From Chloroflexota bacterium (GTDB taxonomy: Bacteria > Chloroflexota > Anaerolineae > B4-G1 > SLSP01), in the NCBI GenBank assembly GCA_019873645.1, contig JAIOAX010000047.1, positions 1 to 35,227 of the forward strand: DNA of 35,227 nt. The letters run 5' to 3'. The position numbers and the translations under genes were made by a program. The notes under the pieces are model-generated. The model searched no databases. It was not told the DNA's origin and worked only from the letters and a program-made list of their open reading frames with translations. This document shows, one piece after another, positions 1-7,361 of the stretch. The first letter of the stretch is position 1, and every line of letters begins with the position of its first letter.

Positions 1-89
1 CCGCACTCTGGGCAGGTGTCCAGCTCGGCGTGGTAGATGCGGCGTTCCGCTATCGCAAAATCCCTGGGACGACGCCGTACATGGCTCAT
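1..89 (-). CDS. N-terminal fragment of an unknown protein with a CxxC motif (runs off the left edge)
   Basis: The start codon is ATG at 89 read leftwards, preceded by a strong Shine-Dalgarno AAGGAGGTGAAG at 91-102. The 29 visible residues begin MSHVRRRPRDFA, are rich in Arg, and end in CPEC, which looks like the first half of a zinc ribbon. The rest lies outside the window, so the family cannot be named; an N-terminal zinc ribbon would be compatible with a transposase-like or regulatory protein, but that is a guess. A promoter with the right spacing lies just upstream. Confidence 0.6.
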   Translation of the reverse strand, partial: MSHVRRRPRDFAIAERRIYHAELDTCPEC

Positions 90-121
90 CCTTCACCTCC
101 TTGCTCTCTTAGGATGACTCA

Positions 122-151
122 AGTATACCTCATAACTTGTTAATGTGCCAA
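122..151 (-). promoter_or_regulatory. sigma70-type promoter of the left-edge gene
   Basis: On the minus strand there is a -35 TTGGCA (146-151) and a -10 TATACT (122-127) separated by 18 bp, about 30 bp upstream of the ribosome binding site of the edge gene. Both boxes are close to consensus. Not tested beyond sequence match. Confidence 0.45.
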
Positions 152-165
152 TTATACTACAATGC

Positions 166-188
166 GTTCTAACGTTCCAACGTTCCAA
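166..188. repeat. AACGTT-type intergenic repeat, copy 1
   Basis: Two tandem copies of AACGTTCC directly upstream of the CpsD-like gene. The same AACGTT core recurs as palindromes at 3243-3280, 7866-7899, 14315-14328 and 24670-24703. Confidence 0.6.
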
Positions 189-209
189 TGCTTTTTACGG
201 GGAGTGCTG

Positions 210-866
210 ATGGATAAAATGACAATCGTAACCCTTACTGCCCCGCGTTCTCCGGCGGCGGAAGCCTATCGTGCGCTGCGGATTAACCTGGCCTTCACCA
301 GCCTCGATAAGCCTCTGGAGACGGTGGTGGTCTCTGCGCCTGCGCCCAATGCCACCAAGTCGCAAGTGGCGGTGAATCTGGCGGTGGTGATGGCCCAGGC
401 CGGACAGCGGGTGATTCTTGTGGATGCCGATCTGCGGCGCCCGAGCCTGCATCAGTGCTTTGACGCACCGCAGGAGCCGGGATTGACCGGTTACATGCTC
501 AGACAGGATGGCGAAAGCGCCCTGACCCTCGCCGAAACCGGCGTACCGAATCTGTACTTGTTGCCGAGCGGCGCGCTGCCTCCCAATCCGGCTGACATCC
601 TCGGCTCGCAGAAGATGGAGCAGCTCCTGACGCACCTCAAAGCACGCGCCGATGTGGTGGTGCTCGATGCGCCGCCGGTGACGGTCGCCGTGGATGCCTC
701 GGTGCTGGGGGTACGCACCGATGGCCTGTTGCTCGTCGTGCAGGCCGGGCACACGCGCCGCGACCACATCGCGCAGGCTAAAGAGCTGCTCGAACGTTTC
801 CACGTGCGCCTGTTGGGCGCCGTGTTCACCGATGCCCCTGAAGGCGGCTTGTTGAGCGGCTATTGA
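210..866 (+). CDS. CpsD/CapB-like (BY-kinase family) P-loop ATPase
   Basis: A 218-residue protein of the ParA/MinD-like fold used by bacterial tyrosine kinases and co-polymerase ATPases for exopolysaccharide export. Visible features are the N-terminal EAYRALRINL motif typical of the family (residues 18-27), Walker A' ILVDADLRRP at about 68-77, and Walker B VVLDAPPV at about 149-156. The P-loop is odd: APAPNATKS keeps Lys50 and Ser51 but lacks the usual glycines (consensus PGEGKS). The C-terminus has a single Gly-Tyr and no Tyr cluster. I chose ATG 210 because GGGGAG at 199-204 is well spaced; an upstream in-frame ATG at 162 would translate through the AACGTT repeat. It converges with the next gene with a 1-bp gap. 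There is no partner Wzz-like chaperone nearby, so the function is inferred. Confidence 0.8.
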   Translation: MDKMTIVTLTAPRSPAAEAYRALRINLAFTSLDKPLETVVVSAPAPNATKSQVAVNLAVVMAQAGQRVILVDADLRRPSLHQCFDAPQEPGLTGYMLRQDGESALTLAETGVPNLYLLPSGALPPNPADILGSQKMEQLLTHLKARADVVVLDAPPVTVAVDASVLGVRTDGLLLVVQAGHTRRDHIAQAKELLERFHVRLLGAVFTDAPEGGLLSGY

Positions 867-867
867 G

Positions 868-1608
868 TTACGGCGCAGACATCGCCAGACGCTGCGCCGC
901 GTCGCAGATCAGTTGCGTCGCCAGGTCTACGGAGACCTTGCCGGTGTTCACGATGAGGTGATAGAGATCGGGATCGTCCCACTTCACATTGTAAAAGTGT
1001 TTCATATACCGCGCCCGTTCTCTATCACTTTGGCGAATCTGGCGTTCGGCCTCCTTATGTTCAATGCCCAGCCGTTCGGCCAGGCGCAGGACGCGCAGTT
1101 CCTCAGGCGCGTGGATGCGCACGTGTAACACGTTGGCGAAGTCCCTCAGCACGACCTGCCCCCCGCGTCCTACAATGATGACATTGCCCGTCTGAGCGTA
1201 CTCCAGAATGACCCGTTTGACGAGTTCCTGATAGGCTTCGCTTGCCTCGGCGCGGCGTTCATGTTCGCTCAACTCCCGAAACGCCTCGTCGCGGCTGAGA
1301 CCCTCCTGAACCATCAACGTCGCCAGACGTTCATCGTAGGCATAACCCTCACGCAGGGTCGCGCTGGCAATGGTGGGGATGGCAGGCATCGTGTTCATCG
1401 AATTGATGATATTTTCCAGAAACCCCGGTACCCGCTCCATCTTTTCTAACTGGGTTACCATAGCCTCGTCAGGATACCCCGCCATTTCCGCCGCACGGCT
1501 GAGAATCTCGCGGTCAATGTAACGCAGATTGAGTTTCTTGGCCACGGCAGTCCCAATGTAGCTCCCGCGACTGCCTAATTGCCTGGATAGGGTGATGACA
1601 ATGTTCAT
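868..1608 (-). CDS. cytidylate kinase-like family protein
   Basis: A 246-residue P-loop kinase-like protein. The N-terminus MNIVITLSRQLGSRG is the diagnostic start of the cytidylate-kinase-like family (Pfam AAA_26 type), in which SRxxGSxG replaces a classical Walker A. IIVGRGG at about 143-149 is a second typical motif, followed by a LID-like Arg-rich stretch (RQSDRERARYM). Members resemble nucleoside monophosphate kinases, but their substrate is generally not established, so I do not call it cmk. ATG 1608 follows AAGGAG with good spacing. The gene is transcribed in the same direction as the TPR and GT4 genes upstream, 33 bp after the TPR stop, and could be in the same operon. Confidence 0.85.
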   Translation of the reverse strand: MNIVITLSRQLGSRGSYIGTAVAKKLNLRYIDREILSRAAEMAGYPDEAMVTQLEKMERVPGFLENIINSMNTMPAIPTIASATLREGYAYDERLATLMVQEGLSRDEAFRELSEHERRAEASEAYQELVKRVILEYAQTGNVIIVGRGGQVVLRDFANVLHVRIHAPEELRVLRLAERLGIEHKEAERQIRQSDRERARYMKHFYNVKWDDPDLYHLIVNTGKVSVDLATQLICDAAQRLAMSAP

Positions 1609-1627
1609 CGTAACACTCCTTCGGAAA

Positions 1628-1669
1628 TAGTCTCGTAGTCGTTAGTCTTGTAGTCGCCGGTCCTGTAGC
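1628..1669. repeat. GTAGTC-iterated repeat overlapping the TPR gene 3' end
   Basis: Low-complexity iterations of GTAGTC and CTTGTAGTC. On the minus strand they encode the last residues (DRRLQD) of the TPR protein and provide its TAA stop at 1642-1644. Confidence 0.6.
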
Positions 1670-2127
1670 GGGACAGGGGGTGCTCCAGTAGGAGATTCGG
1701 CCACCCATTCGCTCAACTCGCGAATCATCGCTTCGGCATGTTCACGCCAATAGGGATGCGCGCCGACGGCAAGATAGGCCCGGTAGTCGGCGATGGCTTC
1801 AGGATATTCGCGCAATTGTTGATGGGCGACCGCGCGGTTGAATTGCGCCTCGTGGAGATGGGGAGCGAGTTCCAGGGCCAGCGTGAGATCATGAATGGCC
1901 TTGCGTGGATGATCCAGCTCGCGCCAATAGAGAATGCCGCGATCCAGATAGACCTGCGCAAAGTCCGGCTTCCACGTCACGGCGCGGTTGAACGCCTCCA
2001 CCGCGGCTTCATATTCCCAGCGCGTGCCGTAGTTGTTGCCGATGTAGCGGTGGATGACGCCGATCAGGTAATAACTGTGCGCGACCACAAACTTAAACCA
2101 CCCCTCAAGTCTACGCCAGAGCTTCAT
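1642..2127 (-). CDS. TPR repeat protein
   Basis: A 161-residue protein with about three tetratricopeptide repeats between residues 28 and 130 (motifs such as YEAAVEAFNRAV, PRKAIHDLTLAL, YPEAIADYRAYL, with Ala/Gly/Tyr at the expected helix positions). The N-terminus carries a hydrophobic stretch, FKFVVAHSYYLIGVI, that may associate with the membrane. Its ATG overlaps the stop of the upstream glycosyltransferase (ATGA, 2124-2127), so the two are translationally coupled. TPR units in this position usually scaffold protein contacts; the partner is unknown. The last six codons and the stop lie in an intergenic-type repeat, suggesting the original C-terminus was replaced. Confidence 0.85.
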   Translation of the reverse strand: MKLWRRLEGWFKFVVAHSYYLIGVIHRYIGNNYGTRWEYEAAVEAFNRAVTWKPDFAQVYLDRGILYWRELDHPRKAIHDLTLALELAPHLHEAQFNRAVAHQQLREYPEAIADYRAYLAVGAHPYWREHAEAMIRELSEWVAESPTGAPPVPLQDRRLQD

Positions 2128-3227
2128 TGCAGCATCTCCCGGTAGACATCCACAGTGGCCTGTGCCACCTGTTGTTGGGTGAACTGCGCCAGGACGCGCG
2201 CCCGCCCTCGCGTGCTCAGTTGACGGCGCAGGTCGGGCGTTTCAAGCAGACGTTTCAAAGCGGCCTGCAACGCGGCGGCGTCGTTCTCCGGGAAGATTAA
2301 CCCGGCATCGCCGATGACGTAGGGAATCTCACCGGCTTCTGATCCGACCGTCACCACGCCACACGCCATCGCTTCGACCAGCACCCGCCCGAACTGCTCA
2401 GTCCAGTTCGCCTGTGTCCGTGAGGGCAACACCAGCACATCGAGGGTGCGATAAAACGCCGGCATGGCGGTCGAGGGGATAGCCGCGCAGAAAGTGACGC
2501 GCTCCGTCAGCCCGGCCTCGGCAACCAGGCGGCGCAGTCGTTCTTCCTCCGGGCCGTTGCCCTGGACGGTGAGTCGCCATTCACCCTTTAAGCCAACCAG
2601 AGCGCGCAATAACACATCCACGCCCTTTTCCGGGACCAGCCGCCCCACATAAGCGATGTGCATCTCTGTCCCGACACGCGGTGCATCCGATGGCGTGAAA
2701 ATCTCCGGGTCCACGCCAAATTGCGGGATCACGGCCAGTGGTCCGGCGTAACCTTTCTCACGCCACACGGCGGCGGCAGTCTGGCTTCCGGCGATAGCGT
2801 AATCCACGTGGCGCAGGTTGTAGCGTTCCAGCCATGCGAAAGGCGGCGGGTAGTGACGCAGCAGATTTTGCCACGAGAACCACAGGGTCCTGGCCCCATG
2901 GCGCCGCGCGAGACGGTTGGCGTGATAGGTTGCCAGGTTGTAAGGCTCCTCATCAATGTGCACGATGTCCGGGCGAAACTTGCGGAGGTGGCGGCCCAAT
3001 GTAGGATAAAAGTGCAGGTGGAACTGTCCATTGAACGCCAGCGGTAGCGTCTCCAGGCGGTAGCCGTGGATATGCGCCTTCTCTAGCTGTGTCACACTAT
3101 GGTTTTCTTTCCAGGAGGGCGGCGTCGCTACCAGCAGCGTCATCTCCGGTGCACGCGCGGCCAGCTCCTCCAGTTTGCGCTGGTAGGCTCCTACAATGCA
3201 GGCTTTGGAGAGCATGAAAACGCGCAA
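2124..3227 (-). CDS. GT4-family glycosyltransferase
   Basis: A 367-residue GT-B fold glycosyltransferase, likely adding sugars to a cell-surface polysaccharide or lipid at the cytoplasmic face. The N-terminal acceptor half contains FRPDIVHIDEEPYNLA. The donor half begins at IAYVGRLVPEKGVDVLLRAL (about residues 190-210) and carries the GT4 signature E-x7-E region FGRVLVEAMACGVVTVGSEAGE. I chose TTG 3227 because translation then starts MRVFMLSKAC, the usual GT4 opening, 4 nt after GGAGGAG. A TTG one codon earlier is possible and ATG 3215 is too far from the ribosome binding site. The sugar donor cannot be told from sequence. Confidence 0.88.
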   Translation of the reverse strand: MRVFMLSKACIVGAYQRKLEELAARAPEMTLLVATPPSWKENHSVTQLEKAHIHGYRLETLPLAFNGQFHLHFYPTLGRHLRKFRPDIVHIDEEPYNLATYHANRLARRHGARTLWFSWQNLLRHYPPPFAWLERYNLRHVDYAIAGSQTAAAVWREKGYAGPLAVIPQFGVDPEIFTPSDAPRVGTEMHIAYVGRLVPEKGVDVLLRALVGLKGEWRLTVQGNGPEEERLRRLVAEAGLTERVTFCAAIPSTAMPAFYRTLDVLVLPSRTQANWTEQFGRVLVEAMACGVVTVGSEAGEIPYVIGDAGLIFPENDAAALQAALKRLLETPDLRRQLSTRGRARVLAQFTQQQVAQATVDVYREMLQ

Positions 3228-3242
3228 CAACTCCTCCTGATT

Positions 3243-3280
3243 GAAACGTTAGGACGTTTGAACGTTCACACGTTCTAACG
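3243..3280. repeat. AACGTT-type intergenic repeat, copy 2
   Basis: Four degenerate AACGTT/ACGTTT words in 38 bp, between the GT4 ribosome binding site and its -10 box, so the repeat lies in the 5' leader of the GT4-TPR mRNA. Confidence 0.55.
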
Positions 3281-3298
3281 GCATACTTTCTTACTATT

Positions 3299-3327
3299 AG
3301 TATATCCAAAATTGAGCAAGAAGCCAA
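3299..3327 (-). promoter_or_regulatory. promoter of the GT4-TPR genes
   Basis: The minus strand has TTGGCT (3322-3327), a 17-bp spacer and TATACT (3299-3304). It lies about 70 bp upstream of the GT4 start, and the leader contains the AACGTT repeat. Confidence 0.5.
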
Positions 3328-3343
3328 GATGGCGAACGGATGA

Positions 3344-3371
3344 TTGACAACGGACTGTTCTTCGTTACACT
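3344..3371 (+). promoter_or_regulatory. promoter of the orphan ABC ATPase gene
   Basis: TTGACA (3344-3349), 16-bp spacer, TACACT (3366-3371), 31 bp before the chosen start. It is back to back with the GT4 promoter. Confidence 0.5.
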
Positions 3372-3402
3372 GAATCGCTGAATGATCGGAGCGGAATGGC
3401 TG

Positions 3403-4167
3403 ATGAAGATCACATTACGTGACGTTAGTAAGACTTTTAATGGGGCGCGGGCGCCCCTGATTGCGCTCGCGCCCATCACCCTGGATGTAGCGACGGGTGA
3501 GTTCATCTGTCTCATCGGGCCGAGCGGCTGCGGCAAATCCACATTGTTACGGCTCATCGCCGATCAAATTCCGGCGACGACAGGCGAGATTCGCCTCGAC
3601 GATGCACCGCCGGAGATGGCCCGCAAAGCCAAGCGCATCGCCTGGATGGCCCAGAATCCGGCGCTGCTTCCCTGGCAGACGGTGCTCGATAACGTCCGCC
3701 TGCCCCAGCGCGTCAATCGTCGGGGGCAAGGCGCGGCGCCCGAGCCGTTAGAATTGTTGCGCATGGTCGGGCTGGAAGATTTCGTCCAGGCCTATCCGGG
3801 CACGCTTTCCGGCGGGATGCAGCAGCGCGTGGCCCTGGCGCGCGCGCTGGCGACGGGGGCGCAGCTCTGGTTGATGGACGAGCCTTTCACCGCGCTGGAT
3901 GAGCTGACCCGCGAGACGTTGACCGAGGAGGTCCTGCGTCTCTGGGAGACGTTTCGTCCGACGGTGCTGTGGGTGACGCACAACATCGTCGAGGCCGCAC
4001 GCCTGGCCGACCGCGTGATCGTGATGAGCGCACGGCCCGGCCGTATCCGCGATATGGTTGCCGTGGCGCAGCCGCGCCCCCGCGATGAAACTGCGCCGGC
4101 CATGGCGGCCGTCATCCGTCATTTGCGCGCCGTCTTGCGCGCGCCGGAAACCGTCTCAAACGGGTGA
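3403..4167 (+). CDS. ABC transporter ATP-binding protein, nitrate/sulfonate/taurine type
   Basis: A 254-residue ATPase of the SsuB/TauB/NrtD class that powers import of small anions or vitamin precursors. Walker A GPSGCGKST sits at about residues 39-47, the Q-loop at WMAQNPALLPWQTV, the signature at LSGGMQQRVALARAL, Walker B at LWLMDEP, and the H-loop at VTHNIVEA. The sequence ALLPWQTVLDNV after the Q-loop is typical of this subfamily. ATG 3403 gives the standard start MKITLRDVSKTF; GGAG at 3388-3391 precedes it with long spacing. No permease or binding protein is adjacent, so it must pair with components encoded elsewhere. Confidence 0.87.
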   Translation: MKITLRDVSKTFNGARAPLIALAPITLDVATGEFICLIGPSGCGKSTLLRLIADQIPATTGEIRLDDAPPEMARKAKRIAWMAQNPALLPWQTVLDNVRLPQRVNRRGQGAAPEPLELLRMVGLEDFVQAYPGTLSGGMQQRVALARALATGAQLWLMDEPFTALDELTRETLTEEVLRLWETFRPTVLWVTHNIVEAARLADRVIVMSARPGRIRDMVAVAQPRPRDETAPAMAAVIRHLRAVLRAPETVSNG

Positions 4168-4296
4168 AGTCTATCTGGGGGTATATTTCTGGGTCAACAC
4201 TTTTATTTGAAAGGAGGATTCCGGCTATACAAACGTTACTTGGCAAACATTGACGCCGTCTGGACGCCATCCCCTTCGATTTACAACACCGCTACA

Positions 4297-4515
4297 ATGG
4301 CGACGTTGCACGCGCCATCCAACGATGAAACGGGCACATCCGAACGGTTGGTATACATCAAAGGCAGCCTGGAAGTCATCTTGACCAAGATCATCGCCTG
4401 GGTGTTGCCCACCAATGTCGGCGAAGGGATGATCCTCCTGCTGGCCGTCTTGCTCGGCATCGCTTTGCCCATCCTCCCAGCACATGTGCTATTCCGAAAA
4501 TGGTCAGCGGATTAA
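4297..4515 (+). CDS. small putative membrane protein
   Basis: A 72-residue frame with one clear hydrophobic stretch near the C-terminus (GMILLLAVLLGIALPILPA). There is no good ribosome binding site before ATG 4297. A strong AAAGGAGG at 4209-4216 lies upstream but is not followed by a start at normal distance, so the 5' end may be damaged. The last codons (WSAD) and the TAA stop belong to an intergenic-type repeat (CAGCGGATTAAGCAGATT). It may be a remnant; no family is recognised. Confidence 0.3.
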   Translation: MATLHAPSNDETGTSERLVYIKGSLEVILTKIIAWVLPTNVGEGMILLLAVLLGIALPILPAHVLFRKWSAD

Positions 4516-4580
4516 GCAGATTGAGCAGATTTATGCGCCAATTGAAAGTTAATCCGTTCAAATCCGTTTAATCCGTTGCC
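4505..4580. repeat. GGATTAAGCAGATT / AATCCGTTTAATCCGTT iterated repeat
   Basis: About 9-bp iterations (GCGGATTAA, GCAGATTGA, GCAGATTT) followed by an inverted-sense series (AATCCGTT, AATCCGTTT). A cousin with the same words occurs at 29227-29302. Confidence 0.6.
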
Positions 4581-4656
4581 ATGCATTTTCATGCTGGGTT
4601 GAGCACGCAGCTCATGATGTCTGTTGAGGGAAGCAAGTAGGAGGTGCCCATCAGCG

Positions 4657-5448
4657 TCACTCCGGCATCGGCGTGTAGGGCGCGAAGGCCAACACGTCGC
4701 CGCGCACAGTACGGAGTTCGAGCCGACCATCGAGGATGCGCCAGTGGTGCGCCCAACTGAGCGCAGCGGTGAAGCGGCCTTCCAGCTCCCAATAAGCGTC
4801 GTCCGCAACGGGACACGTCTCTTCGAGCATTGTCATCATGGGAAAAGCGATATCGCCATCACCCGCCTGATAGTCGCCCTCGAAGTGACGGCATCCGGCC
4901 AGACCGCGGTAACGATTCTCCGTGAAGGCCAGGGTGAACGCTAAGGTTTCATCCAGCGGACTGCCGTTCAGGGTCAGCAGTTGCCAGTTAGTCCCGACCA
5001 GCGCCGCCGGGTCGCCCGCGAACGGCTCCAGCCGCGCATAAACGAGGCGCGCCGCGCCGGATGCATCTAGCAGTTCCAGACGGTCATTGTCCAGGCGGAA
5101 TTTGCTGATGTTCGACAACGCCTTCATATACGCTTGTTCCTGGTCCATCACGCCGTCTTCCGGGCAGGCCACCAACGTCATCATCATCTCTGCAAAGCGG
5201 ACCGCGCTGCCATCCAGCGTATATGCCCCGCTATAGCTATTGCAGCCACTAAAGCCGCCGATACGCCCATCTTCGAACAACGCCGTAATGGGCGCGGACG
5301 ATAACACCGGCGCGCCGTCTAATGTCAGCAGCGTCCATTCCCCTTCGAGGGACGCAGCGCTGCCGGCAGTTCCTTTCACGCCGCAAGCCGTAAGCATAAG
5401 TGACAGCATCAAGGCCACGGCAAGAAATGCCAATATCCAGGTTTTCAT
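4657..5448 (-). CDS. lipoprotein with two META (HslJ-like) domains
   Basis: A 263-residue secreted lipoprotein. The start MKTWILAFLAVALMLSLM leads to a canonical lipobox LTAC, so mature Cys would be about residue 21. Two tandem META domains follow. Domain 1 begins EGEWTLLTLDG and contains GGFSGCNSYSGAY; domain 2 begins GTNWQLLTLNGSPL and contains LAGCRHFEGDY. Each has the MMTLVACP / MMTMLEETCP strand typical of HslJ and META proteins. ATG 5448 is chosen over longer frames because of the signal peptide and AGGTGG upstream. META domains are linked to heat or novobiocin resistance in HslJ; the role here is unknown, probably envelope-associated. Confidence 0.87.
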   Translation of the reverse strand: MKTWILAFLAVALMLSLMLTACGVKGTAGSAASLEGEWTLLTLDGAPVLSSAPITALFEDGRIGGFSGCNSYSGAYTLDGSAVRFAEMMMTLVACPEDGVMDQEQAYMKALSNISKFRLDNDRLELLDASGAARLVYARLEPFAGDPAALVGTNWQLLTLNGSPLDETLAFTLAFTENRYRGLAGCRHFEGDYQAGDGDIAFPMMTMLEETCPVADDAYWELEGRFTAALSWAHHWRILDGRLELRTVRGDVLAFAPYTPMPE

Positions 5449-5530
5449 CTTTTGCCACCTTTCGCGTTGTGCGTAGTCACGACTTATGAAGGTTAGGGAA
5501 TTAATCCGGTCACGGCAATCGCCGGGGAAC

Positions 5531-5576
5531 CCGGCTTCAGCCGGTGCGCACTCGTACACACCGACTTCAGTCGGTG
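5531..5576. repeat. pair of CTTCAG-centred hairpins
   Basis: Two short perfect palindromic hairpins, CCGGCTTCAGCCGG (5531-5544) and CACCGACTTCAGTCGGTG (5559-5576), between the META lipoprotein promoter region and the CPBP gene end. The CT-N-CAG centre resembles the centres of the GTAG-headed repeats at 17588-18299. Confidence 0.65.
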
Positions 5577-5693
5577 GAACTGCGCTATACACATAACCAG
5601 ACTCATTTTCTGAAACCTTGCCGGTCGTTTTTATAGAAACTACGCTCATGACGCTACCAGCGCGGCTTTAGTTCCAACACCGAGAGATGCATT

Positions 5694-6566
5694 TCACAGC
5701 GCCCACCCCATAACCTTCGCCAGCGCCTCGCCGACGGCGTCGGGCAAACCGTGCGCGATGCCGCATCCGAGCAGGCTCCCTGTCTTCTCGCGGATCAGGC
5801 CGAAGAAGAGGCCGCCAAAGGCGGTGAAAAGCGCCCAGCCCCACGCCAGCGTGTACTGCCCGGCAGCCGGATTGTAGGTGTTGAACGCATGGAGCAACCC
5901 GAACAGCAGCGAGGCAATGACCAACCCCGGCCCACACTGCACACCGAACACCATCCACGGGCGGCCAAACGCCTGGTTCAAGCGGCTCTGCACGTAACCG
6001 CGCAGGAAAATCTCCTCGCCGAAACCCGAAAAGACGAACTGCCACACCACCGTGGAAACAACGATCAAGGTCAGCCGACGCATCGCCAGCCCAACGGCAA
6101 TCGGCAGGAACAACAGTGCGACCAACGCGATCACATTACTGCGCACCGATGTTAATGCCTTTTCCTCCGACTGGCAGCGCAACACCCATAGCAGCACGGC
6201 GATGCCCACAATTTCGGTCAGGGCTACTAGCAACCCGCCGGGCAGCATCCGATAGTCGAGCTTGAGCAGCATCGCGCCGCCGATCCCCAGCACGTAGGGG
6301 ATGATCCGCACAAGGTACGCTTTGATGCCAATATCCAGGTTGTTCTGCCACCTCACCAGCGTCACGCCATAGTCGGCCCGGTGCCGCCGGGTGAGCCAGA
6401 TCACAAGAAGCGGCACGCCCACCTGGATCAGCCCACCAATGTACGACCAGCCGAGCAGGCGTATCTCAGCGTCCGTTAGGCCGGTGGCGCGGATCGCCTG
6501 CCCCAACAACCGCATCACGACGTAGACGCCCAGGATTTCCGCACAAGCCCAGATCTTGTTTTTCAT
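5694..6566 (-). CDS. CPBP-family intramembrane metalloprotease
   Basis: A 290-residue polytopic protein with about eight hydrophobic segments. The CPBP/Abi (CAAX protease-like) motif is clear: GEEIFLRGYVQSRL supplies the Glu-Glu and Arg, and FGLLHAFN supplies the conserved His of motif 2; a third motif with Asn/Gly lies near GIAHGLPDA. ATG 6566 follows AAGGAGGT with ideal spacing. Family members cleave prenylated or membrane-bound substrates, or act in bacteriocin self-immunity; the substrate here is unknown. It is a stand-alone transcription unit with its own promoter. Confidence 0.88.
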   Translation of the reverse strand: MKNKIWACAEILGVYVVMRLLGQAIRATGLTDAEIRLLGWSYIGGLIQVGVPLLVIWLTRRHRADYGVTLVRWQNNLDIGIKAYLVRIIPYVLGIGGAMLLKLDYRMLPGGLLVALTEIVGIAVLLWVLRCQSEEKALTSVRSNVIALVALLFLPIAVGLAMRRLTLIVVSTVVWQFVFSGFGEEIFLRGYVQSRLNQAFGRPWMVFGVQCGPGLVIASLLFGLLHAFNTYNPAAGQYTLAWGWALFTAFGGLFFGLIREKTGSLLGCGIAHGLPDAVGEALAKVMGWAL

Positions 6567-6584
6567 GGTTTACCTCCTTAACAA

Positions 6585-6612
6585 ATTCTACATCGGTGAT
6601 GATAGCTGTAAA
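6585..6612 (-). promoter_or_regulatory. promoter of the CPBP protease gene
   Basis: The minus strand has TTTACA (6607-6612), 16 bp, and TAGAAT (6585-6590), just upstream of the AAGGAGGT ribosome binding site. Confidence 0.5.
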
Positions 6613-6673
6613 CCCGAGTCGTGTTAAGCCCCCAAAGGTGTATTCGAGGGTTTACAACAGGTCAAATGTCAGA

Positions 6674-6702
6674 TTGACAATCCGTGCACCTCAGTCTATA
6701 CT
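6674..6702 (+). promoter_or_regulatory. near-consensus sigma70 promoter feeding a decayed gene
   Basis: TTGACA (6674-6679), exactly 17 bp, TATACT (6697-6702). This is the best promoter match in the window, followed by AAGGAGAG at 6723-6730 and the HDAC-like remnant. Confidence 0.7.
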
Positions 6703-6730
6703 CCCTGTACCATTGTCCAGATAAGGAGAG

Positions 6731-6907
6731 TTGAGTCCTGGCGAAAAGCCTAAGACAAGACGAGCCGTCTTTCTCTCAACACCAGCCCTCTGGGAACATG
6801 GACACGGCAAAAATCACCCCCTCAAGCCGGAGCGACTGAAGCGCACGTTATGCTGGGCAATGGCTGCGGGATCACAAGAAGCCGCCCTTGAGCGATGCCG
6901 CCCATGA
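6731..6907 (+). pseudogene. remnant of the 5' end of an AcuC/histone-deacetylase-like gene
   Basis: Reading from TTG 6731 gives about 58 codons before TGA 6905-6907. Residues include AVFLSTPALWEHGHGK followed by NHPLKPERLKRT, which is the N-terminal signature of the acetoin utilisation / histone deacetylase superfamily (HP-x-x-PERL). A full protein would be 300-400 residues and contain HHD and DxDxHHG motifs, none of which follow. Downstream DNA does not resume this homology in any frame I could read. The promoter and ribosome binding site remain intact, so a short truncated peptide could still be made. It is called from motif recognition only. Confidence 0.6.
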
Positions 6908-7361
6908 GTACGTCTGGGAGCGCACGCAAGACGTGGTGGCTGAAGTGAAGAATGTGCATCACCTCCAAGACGCGCGTGTTGGCGAGGAAGCAGAGCTGTA
7001 TCATTCTCGGTCTACTCTCCCCTTGCTGCTTCAGGCGGATTGCCAAATCCGCGAGCAGCAAGGGCATTCTTACACCTATCGGGGATCTTGCGATCCCCTC
7101 GAAGCGGGGATAATAAGGCCCCAGGCAAGAGTGTGTCTGCACTTGCCAGCCTGCTGAGTCCATGCTAGAATCGCTCCCGTGAGCGATTGATATCGCTGTA
7201 ACGACCGCTCCCTAACCTGGAGCAACCTGAAGGATGAGGTTGACGGGGTAGGCTGCCGGCCGCCTGCATTATACGCTTGACCGCGTGACATTGCCGGTTT
7301 CCTGGCTCCTCCCCTGATGTCACCTCGCTTGTTTGCTTTTCAGTTCAGAATGGAATTGCCT
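6908..7361. other. hairpin-rich intergenic region without a convincing gene
   Basis: No frame looks like a known protein. Several perfect hairpins are present: a nested one at 7021-7063 (outer stem CCTTGCTGC/GCAGCAAGG, inner GCGGATT/AATCCGC), GGGGATC/GATCCCC at 7081-7098, and AATCGCTC/GAGCGATT at 7169-7188. This could be decay of the HDAC-like locus, a leader of the hydrogenase operon, or a structured RNA. No standard promoter for the hydrogenase operon was found here; TTGACG near 7238 and TATACG near 7272 are too far apart. Confidence 0.4.

Noticed and set aside
6822..7163. Minus-strand frame of 113 codons, and plus-strand frame 6888-7157
   Set aside because: Neither has a recognisable domain or a good ribosome binding site, and both are crossed by perfect hairpins.
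6908..7188. RNase P, tmRNA or a known riboswitch
   Set aside because: The hairpins prompted the idea, but none of the conserved sequence boxes of these RNAs were found on either strand.
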